Assembly (NCBI GenBank): GCA_001781685.1
Contig: MFLZ01000023.1
Location: 1-28,424 of the forward strand
DNA from: Candidatus Kaiserbacteria bacterium RIFCSPLOWO2_01_FULL_54_13
GTDB taxonomy: Bacteria > Patescibacteriota > Minisyncoccia > Phycocordibacterales > UBA2100
DNA: 28,424 bases
Direction: 5' to 3'
The position numbers and the translations under genes were made by a program. Of the stretch, positions 23,638-28,424 are shown in pieces. How positions within the stretch are numbered: position 1 is the first letter of the stretch; each line of letters begins with the position of its first letter. The notes beneath the pieces were generated by a model. That model was given only the letters and a program-made list of their open reading frames with translations. It was not told the DNA's origin and did no database searches.

Positions 23638-24525
23638 ATGAGCGCTGATAAAGAAATCGTGGTCATTGGCGCTGACCACAATGGTGTAATACTCAAATCC
23701 GAGGTAAAAGATCTCCTCAAAGAGCTCGGCTATCGTTGCGTCGACGTCGGAGCGCACGAAGCTACGACAAAGGTTGACTATGTCGACTACGCGCGGACGG
23801 TCGGAGAGATCATCGACAAAAACGAGGCTGACAAAGGCGTTTTGATCTGTGGAACGGGAGCGGGCATGAGCATGGTTGCAAACCGCTTCGCAAACGTGCG
23901 CGCTTCGCTCGCTCATTCACGCGATGTCGCGCAAAAAGCGCGCGAACACAACGACGCCAATGTCCTTTGTCTCGGCGCATGGGTCAATACGCCGGAGGAA
24001 AATCTCAACATCACGCGCACGTGGCTCGACGAGCCTTTCGGAGAAGAGCGGCATGTGAAGAGAGTCGAGAAGACAAAAACGCACAGCATGGAGAAAATCG
24101 TCTTCACCAATGGCGTCTTTGACATTCTCCACCCCGGTCACATTCAGCTTCTAAAATTCGCAAAATCACTAGGCGGGCGGCTCATCGTCGGCATCAATTC
24201 CGACCGAGCGGTAAAACTCCTCAAAGGAGAAAATCGCCCCGTCAATGCCGAGGAGCAGAGAAAATCGACACTCGAGAGTCTCTCTTTTGTGGACGAGGTC
24301 GTAATCTTTGACGATACGAAAACCGTCGACATCATCGCAAAAACCAAGCCGCATGTCGTCGTCAAAGGCGGAGAATGGACGGCTCGAGAGGTTCGCGAGC
24401 GCGACGAGATACCTTTGGAGATAGAGGTCAAAGTATTCCCACTCGTGAAAGATGGCGCGGGCGCGAAATTCTCCACGACCGGCATCATCGAGAAAATAAA
24501 AAAGGGATTACTCATAGGAACCTGA
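23638..24525 (+). CDS. RpiB isomerase fused to HldE-type nucleotidyltransferase
   Basis: The 295-residue protein joins two complete domains. Residues 1 to about 146 are RpiB-like: VVIGADHNG (Asp12, His13), the catalytic cysteine in GVLICGTGAGMS (Cys71), and the phosphate-site region ASLAHSRDVA and REHNDANVLCLG. Residues from about 152 are a cytidylyltransferase-like domain as in HldE/RfaE C-terminal adenylyltransferases, with FTNGVFDILHPGH (HPGH at 165-168), GINSDRAVKLLKG, ENRPVN and VVKGGEW. It would interconvert an aldose and ketose phosphate and activate a sugar 1-phosphate with a nucleotide. No internal stop or frameshift is seen. A PfkB kinase follows two bases later, strengthening the pathway link. 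Confidence 0.9.
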   Translation: MSADKEIVVIGADHNGVILKSEVKDLLKELGYRCVDVGAHEATTKVDYVDYARTVGEIIDKNEADKGVLICGTGAGMSMVANRFANVRASLAHSRDVAQKAREHNDANVLCLGAWVNTPEENLNITRTWLDEPFGEERHVKRVEKTKTHSMEKIVFTNGVFDILHPGHIQLLKFAKSLGGRLIVGINSDRAVKLLKGENRPVNAEEQRKSTLESLSFVDEVVIFDDTKTVDIIAKTKPHVVVKGGEWTAREVRERDEIPLEIEVKVFPLVKDGAGAKFSTTGIIEKIKKGLLIGT

Positions 24526-24527
24526 GG

Positions 24528-25484
24528 ATGAGCGAAACCAAAGAAAGGACGCGGCACGCACGGAGCGCGCGTGTGCTTACAATCGGAGACACCATTATTG
24601 ACATACACCATCGAGGAGTGCAATTGCGCTCTTCCGAGGTTCCCACTATCCGGCACGAATACGCAGAGATCACGCTCGGCGGCGCGGCATTTCTCGTGCG
24701 CAACATGCTCGCGCTCGGCGGACGCGTTACCTTCATGACGCTCCTTGGAAACGACGAGTACAGTACTCACGAAAAGAAGCTCGTACACAAAAATCTTCGA
24801 AAAATCATTCTCCGAGAGAAAGGCCGCGGTTCAACGGTAAAGAAGCGCTACTGGGCACAGGGCGAGAAGCTCCTTGGCTGGGATCATCTCGACAACCGTC
24901 CGCTCTCCCGCGCACTCGAACGGAAAGTGCTTGCCTTCGTGAAGCGCAATGCGAAACAATATGACCATATCGTGATTTCGGACTACCGGCATGGTCTTAT
25001 CTCGCGAAATCTCGCGCGCGCTCTCGTAAAAAGCGCAAAAACCGCTCACGTGCCTATATACGTAGACTCACAGGTCGCGCATAGCGCCGCGAATCACGTG
25101 TGGTATCGCGGCGCTGATCTTTTCTGTCTGAACGTGCGCGAAGCAGAGGCAATAGATTCGCGCTTCAGCGAACGCTCGCTCGAAAAGTCCGCCGGGCGTC
25201 TGCGGAACATTCTCAAATGCAAAGACCTCATCATTAAGCTGGGGAAACGCGGCTCTTTTGCGCTCATCGGCTCGAAGCGTGTTCGAACTCCTGCACTCCC
25301 TATCAAAGCAGTGGACGATACGGGAGCAGGCGATGCATTCTTCGCGGTCATCGCGCTTTCCAAAGTTCTCGACAATAATGCGCTCATACGTGCGAATGTG
25401 TGGGCAGGACTCAAAACACGACTGCATGGCACAAAGACTCCTTCGCTCGTGGATCTCAAGAAAATCGCAAAAAAATCTCTATGA
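24528..25484 (+). CDS. PfkB-family sugar kinase (HldE N-domain/RfaE1-like)
   Basis: The 318-residue kinase starts VLTIGDTIIDIHHRG, followed by the substrate motif TLGGAAFLVRNMLALGG, and ends with DDTGAGDAFFA (catalytic Asp269) and ATP-binding features. The GDTIIDIHHRG opening resembles the kinase half of HldE. ATG 24528 has AGGA seven bases upstream. In heptose synthesis this half phosphorylates carbon 1; being next to a HldE-type nucleotidyltransferase suggests the same logic here. It overlaps the downstream cupin gene as ATGA. Confidence 0.88.
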   Translation: MSETKERTRHARSARVLTIGDTIIDIHHRGVQLRSSEVPTIRHEYAEITLGGAAFLVRNMLALGGRVTFMTLLGNDEYSTHEKKLVHKNLRKIILREKGRGSTVKKRYWAQGEKLLGWDHLDNRPLSRALERKVLAFVKRNAKQYDHIVISDYRHGLISRNLARALVKSAKTAHVPIYVDSQVAHSAANHVWYRGADLFCLNVREAEAIDSRFSERSLEKSAGRLRNILKCKDLIIKLGKRGSFALIGSKRVRTPALPIKAVDDTGAGDAFFAVIALSKVLDNNALIRANVWAGLKTRLHGTKTPSLVDLKKIAKKSL

Positions 25485-26188
25485 ATCAGTACGGTATAGA
25501 CATAGCAACGCTCGATACCTTCATCAAGAAACCAATTCCCATACAGTTCGACGGAGGCAAGCGTACTTCCATTTTCTCCGAGCCGACGTTTCGCTTGGAG
25601 CGTATAGATCTTCACATCTCTGCAGCATTTGAGAGCGACGATTTCGAAACGACCGTGTGGGTCGAGGAAGGACGCGCCACGGTCAACGACACTGCAATAG
25701 GAGCTCACGAGGCGCTCACGATCCCGCCGAAAACTTCCTGGAATGCAAGTGCGGACGCTCCCACGATTCTCTACCTTTTCTCGGGACCGTCATCGTCTAA
25801 AAGCGTGTACCTCAAGAAAAGCGTGCCGTTCGACCACCGCGACAAATACTGGGGCGCGATCGAATCTATTGTCAGCTCAGGTTATGCGGGAAAGCGAATC
25901 GTAAAAAATAAGGTCGCGCACGCGAGTCTCGAATTTCACTGCCGCAAACTTGAGGGCTACTATGTGCACTCAGGAAAGCTCCTGCTTCGCCTGCGTGCCG
26001 GCCGAGCGGAGGACCGATTTTTCGAGCTTACGCCCGGCATGGCCGCCCTCATCCCACCCGGCCTTATGCATCAGCGCGGAGGCCTCGAGAACACAGTGCT
26101 CATCGAAATCTCCACGCGCGACGAAGACAGCGATTCATTTCTCGTCGAGGACGGCCAAAAAATGCCGATGCCGAATCTCCCTATCTAG
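25481..26188 (+). CDS. Double-cupin protein
   Basis: The 235-residue protein appears to contain two cupin barrels. The first, about residues 30-100, has FETTVWVEEGRATVND and HEALTIPPKTSWN. The second, about residues 130-215, has SLEFHCRKLEGYYVHSGKLLLRL and TPGMAALIPPGLMHQRGG, where His and Glu residues could bind a metal. Cupins in sugar loci include epimerases, isomerases (for example D-lyxose isomerase and phosphomannose isomerase types) and binding domains. The function is not recognised. Coupling by ATGA to the kinase gene suggests a step on the same sugar phosphate. It may be an aldose-ketose isomerase. Confidence 0.75.
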   Translation: MNQYGIDIATLDTFIKKPIPIQFDGGKRTSIFSEPTFRLERIDLHISAAFESDDFETTVWVEEGRATVNDTAIGAHEALTIPPKTSWNASADAPTILYLFSGPSSSKSVYLKKSVPFDHRDKYWGAIESIVSSGYAGKRIVKNKVAHASLEFHCRKLEGYYVHSGKLLLRLRAGRAEDRFFELTPGMAALIPPGLMHQRGGLENTVLIEISTRDEDSDSFLVEDGQKMPMPNLPI

Positions 26189-26196
26189 GGCGGGTT

Positions 26197-26225
26197 TTGA
26201 CATGGATGCATCCTATGGCAGGATG
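26197..26225 (+). promoter_or_regulatory. Possible promoter with internal palindrome
   Basis: TTGACA (26197-26202), a perfect -35 box, is followed after 17 bases by a weak -10-like AAGGAT (26220-26225). The perfect palindrome GGATGCATCC (26204-26213) lies in the spacer and could be a repressor operator. It is upstream of the P-loop kinase gene, which has GGGAGGG before its ATG. Confidence 0.4.
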
Positions 26226-26255
26226 GTGCAGGTCCAATAGCAACGGGAGGGCACG

Positions 26256-26834
26256 ATGCCCCGGCTTCAGGTTCACGTCGCCGGTGCTAAGCGTGCCGGA
26301 AAGACTACACTAGCGCGAAAACTCATGCCATTTTTGGAGGAACGCGGGTTGCATCCCGTTCTTCTTGAGGTGGACGAGATCAAATTCAAGATGTTCGGGA
26401 GTATCGACGCACTCCCGGACACACCGGAAAGCCTGCGCTTGCATGGACTGGCACTCGAGATAATGTTCAACATCGAAGTGCCGATTGTTCTTGCAAGCGG
26501 ATGCATACCACTCGTTGTCGCAACGCACTCAAGCCCGCAGGACTTCGAGCGAGCAAAACACTTGTCGGAAAAGACTGGCTCTTCGCTGCGGTTCATCGTC
26601 CTCGAGCCTCCAACGCTCGAAGAAGCAGCGATACGAGCGGCGGCGGCACAAACGGACGACCGCTCCGACATGCGTGATTTTGCCGCTCCCACGATCCGCG
26701 AGAGCTTCTTGCGGAGCGTGGAAAAAATCGAGGCGACCTATCGCGGGCTCGCTGATCCTCGCGTCAGATGGATCGCACAGAGCGGTCCCGAGACGATGGC
26801 GCGGGAGGCGCTCAACTTCATCCTCGCCGAGTGA
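26256..26834 (+). CDS. P-loop kinase of AAA/zeta or APS-kinase-like type
   Basis: The 192-residue protein starts QVHVAGAKRAGKTTLARKL, a Walker A motif (GAKRAGKT, residues 10-17), and has VLLEVDEIKFKMFG, LASGCIPLVVATHSSPQDFE and FIVLEPPTLEEAAIRAAA. The pattern matches small-molecule kinases such as adenylylsulfate kinases or gluconate-type sugar kinases. A strong GGGAGGG ribosome site is three bases from ATG 26256. It could phosphorylate a sugar or nucleotide in the region D pathway. It has no lid or catalytic motif that would fix the substrate. Confidence 0.75.
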   Translation: MPRLQVHVAGAKRAGKTTLARKLMPFLEERGLHPVLLEVDEIKFKMFGSIDALPDTPESLRLHGLALEIMFNIEVPIVLASGCIPLVVATHSSPQDFERAKHLSEKTGSSLRFIVLEPPTLEEAAIRAAAAQTDDRSDMRDFAAPTIRESFLRSVEKIEATYRGLADPRVRWIAQSGPETMAREALNFILAE

Positions 26835-26879
26835 ATGCAGCAGCGAGGAAAAGATCATTGACTTTCGCGCATTGCGCGG

Positions 26880-26906
26880 GGCTCCGACGCCGGACGGAGC
26901 CTTTTT
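26880..26906 (+). terminator. Rho-independent terminator
   Basis: GGCTCCG (26880-26886), an eight-base loop and CGGAGCC (26895-26901) form a seven-pair perfect stem followed directly by TTTTT (26902-26906). It lies 46 bases after the stop of the P-loop kinase gene and before the HAD gene, ending the first transcript of region D. Confidence 0.85.
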
Positions 26907-26956
26907 GTTTATCACGAGTGCGTAGTATGGTGATACACATGAACAAAGAGGTCCGA

Positions 26957-27631
26957 ATGCTTAGATATCTGCTCTGGGATGTTGATGGCATCCTCGTCGA
27001 TACCGAGCCGCTCAAGTTCAAGGCATGGCAGACGCTCTTCACAAAATTTGGAAAGGAATTATCACTCGAGGAATATATTCCTCTCATCGGCCATGGCGGA
27101 CGGGAAAATATGGAAACACTCCTTGCAATGAAGGGTGTGCGCAAAACGTACGAGGAAACGCGTCCGATCTACCGCAATGCGTACATAGAATTGCGTAGCA
27201 GAGGAGTGCCGATTTTTGAGGAAAACGTGCGGCTCGTACGAGAATTCAAAGAAAAGTTCCCCGAGATCGTGCACGCAGTAGTTTCCTCAGAGAAAAAGAC
27301 GACGATTAGGGAGAACCTGCGTACTGCGGGGTTTGATGAAAATTTCTTTGCCGCTGTGATTTCATACGAAGACAATCCCGAAATGAAGCGGAAGCCTGCG
27401 CCCGATATGTACCTCTATGCGCTCGAGAAGATTTCCGCCGCGCCGACAGAATGTATCGCATTCGAGGACACAACCTCTGGCATTGCCGCGGCAGCGGATG
27501 CGGGCCTATTTACCGTGGCGCTACCAAACAAACTTACGGAAGCTCAAGACCTCTTGCGCGCGCAGCTTATCATTTTGCTCGGAGCTCCGCGAAAACCGAC
27601 CGACATTGTAGCTGCATTTCGGCGGTGGTAG
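26957..27631 (+). CDS. HAD phosphatase/phosphomutase (beta-PGM-like)
   Basis: The 224-residue protein starts MLRYLLWDVDGILVDTEP, with the nucleophile Asp8 and acid/base Asp10 of the HAD family. Later motifs are VVSSEKKTT (motif II), MKRKPAPDMY (motif III lysine) and CIAFEDTTSGIAAAADAG (motif IV). It has the cap-bearing HAD-IA layout of beta-phosphoglucomutases and sugar phosphatases. ATG 26957 is chosen because AGAGGT lies four bases upstream; ATG 26939 is an alternative that would suit a leaderless transcript. It follows the terminator and precedes the araD-like gene. A sugar-phosphate phosphatase step is a reasonable role. Confidence 0.85.
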   Translation: MLRYLLWDVDGILVDTEPLKFKAWQTLFTKFGKELSLEEYIPLIGHGGRENMETLLAMKGVRKTYEETRPIYRNAYIELRSRGVPIFEENVRLVREFKEKFPEIVHAVVSSEKKTTIRENLRTAGFDENFFAAVISYEDNPEMKRKPAPDMYLYALEKISAAPTECIAFEDTTSGIAAAADAGLFTVALPNKLTEAQDLLRAQLIILLGAPRKPTDIVAAFRRW

Positions 27632-27642
27632 CATGCCCTGAC

Positions 27643-28308
27643 ATGTTTGCGCAGCTCAAAAAAGAAGTCTGTGATCAAAATCGCCGGCTCTCGGCGCACA
27701 ACCTCGTCATACTGACCGAGGGCAACGTCTCAGCAATCTCGCCGGATCGCAAATTCGTGGTCATAAAACCTTCCGGCGTCTCGTACGAAAATTTGAGGCC
27801 GTCGCACATGGTCGTCGTCGACATGCGAGGAAGGGTCGTCGAGGGAAGCCTCAGACCTTCGACTGATACACTCACTCACATGGAGATATACAAAAAGTAT
27901 TCCACTATTGGCGGCATCGCGCACACGCATTCAACGCATGCGACGATTTTCGCCCAAATGCGAAAACCGATTCCTTGCTATGGCACAACTCACGCCGACC
28001 TATGCGGCGAGATTCCCGTCACGCGGCATCTCACGAAGAGAGAGATAGAAAATGATTACGAAGTGAATACTGGAAAAATAATCTGCGAAATACTTTCCAT
28101 CCGCTTTTCTCCATGTGTCCTCGTCGCAAGCCACGGCCCGTTCACATTTGGCGCACACGCAGGAGCCGCCGTAGACCACGCTTATACGCTCGAGAAGATC
28201 GCCACCATGGCCATCTTGGGTTCGTATTCTCGTCCAATCAACACGATTCTTTTCAGGAAGCATCACGAACGAAAACACGGAAAAAACCGCTACTACGGCC
28301 AAACGTAA
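27643..28308 (+). CDS. araD: Class II aldolase/L-ribulose-5-phosphate 4-epimerase family (AraD-like)
   Basis: The 221-residue enzyme has ILTEGNVSAIS, VIKPSGVSYE, STDTLTHMEIY (Asp75), GIAHTHSTHA (His94, His96) and VASHGPFTFG (His164), matching the zinc site and phosphate loop of AraD. FAQMRKPIPCYGTTHADLCGEIPVTR is close to true L-ribulose-5-phosphate 4-epimerases rather than fuculose-phosphate aldolases. It would convert L-ribulose-5-phosphate to D-xylulose-5-phosphate or run in reverse to supply an L-pentose. The gene starts eleven bases after the HAD stop, and TGGTAGCAT overlapping that stop may be an internal -10 element. Confidence 0.87.
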   Translation: MFAQLKKEVCDQNRRLSAHNLVILTEGNVSAISPDRKFVVIKPSGVSYENLRPSHMVVVDMRGRVVEGSLRPSTDTLTHMEIYKKYSTIGGIAHTHSTHATIFAQMRKPIPCYGTTHADLCGEIPVTRHLTKREIENDYEVNTGKIICEILSIRFSPCVLVASHGPFTFGAHAGAAVDHAYTLEKIATMAILGSYSRPINTILFRKHHERKHGKNRYYGQT

Positions 28309-28355
28309 TAGAAGAAAACGAGACGGAGACTGCATAACCTCAGATACATATTGCA

Positions 28356-28374
28356 CTCCTTCACGATGAAGGAG
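28356..28374 (+). terminator. Possible hairpin terminator
   Basis: CTCCTTCA (28356-28363), loop CGA and TGAAGGAG (28367-28374) form a perfect eight-pair stem about 48 bases after the AraD-like gene. Only a short T-run (GATTTTC, from 28381) follows, so it is weaker than the terminator at 26880. No gene is evident from 28309 to the window end. Confidence 0.45.
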
Positions 28375-28424
28375 CATGCGGATTTTCAGCATTAATCGGG
28401 GCGTCAAAGGCTCTCGGACGGCAC

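Noticed and set aside
28000..28407. Minus-strand open frame of 135 codons at the right edge
   Set aside because: It is antisense to the C-terminal half of the AraD-like gene, which has a full zinc site. The apparent hydrophobic stretch is a by-product of the opposite frame.
1..28424. CRISPR arrays, tRNA or rRNA genes, integrases or phage genes
   Set aside because: I saw no regularly spaced direct repeats, no tRNA-like or rRNA-like sequence, and no recombinase or phage motifs. The 161-bp element is the only mobile-like feature.

Overview
This 28.4 kb window is a dense cell-surface glycan locus. The genes point to synthesis, decoration and export of a nonulosonic (pseudaminic-type) acid glycan. 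Base composition is about half G+C. Genes overlap head to tail by 1-8 bases, often as ATGA, and some promoters seem to start transcription at the start codon. There is no fatty-acid synthase gene nearby. This suits an ultra-compact bacterium such as a Patescibacteria/CPR (Parcubacteria-like) lineage. That assignment is an inference; no rRNA or tRNA is present to confirm it.

Layout. (1) 1-161: 3' end of a plus-strand EamA-type transporter. (2) Minus-strand operon A, 9556 down to 151, has nine genes in this order: pseB, a NeuB-family synthase, a DUF218-PseC fusion, aldo/keto reductase, GT2 glycosyltransferase, GNAT acetyltransferase, pseI, a NodU-type carbamoyltransferase and an unknown protein. 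(3) Plus-strand operon B, 9649-13278: AAC(3)-type acyltransferase, holo-ACP synthase, FkbH-like glyceryl-ACP synthase, acyl carrier protein and MaoC-type dehydratase. (4) Minus-strand operon C, 23557 down to 13283: GT4 glycosyltransferase, ABC flippase, KpsS-like capsule protein, a 161-bp palindromic mobile-element relic, Pse-associated methylase, a second carbamoyltransferase, HisH-like, N-acetyl-sugar amidotransferase, HisF-like (with its catalytic Asp11 replaced) and a GNAT. (5) Plus-strand region D, 23638-28308: RpiB-nucleotidyltransferase fusion, PfkB kinase, cupin, P-loop kinase, HAD phosphatase and an AraD-type epimerase/aldolase.

How it may work. PseB, PseC, an acetyltransferase and PseI make a nonulosonic acid. 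The amidotransferase with HisH/HisF would turn an N-acetyl group into an acetamidino group. Two carbamoyltransferases, a methylase and two GNATs add further decorations. Operon B looks like a self-contained carrier-protein route that would load a three-carbon glyceryl unit on an ACP and pass it to a sugar amine. Region D repeats the step order of ADP-heptose synthesis (isomerase, kinase, phosphatase, nucleotidyltransferase) with unrelated enzymes at the isomerase and phosphatase steps, plus an AraD homologue, which suggests a nucleotide-activated pentose or heptose. Glycosyltransferases and the ABC exporter would assemble and flip the product. PseG and PseF are not in the window.

The strongest candidates for something undescribed are the ACP-dependent acylation module next to a Pse locus, the region D sugar-activation pathway, the two gene fusions, and the palindromic element inserted at a stop codon.
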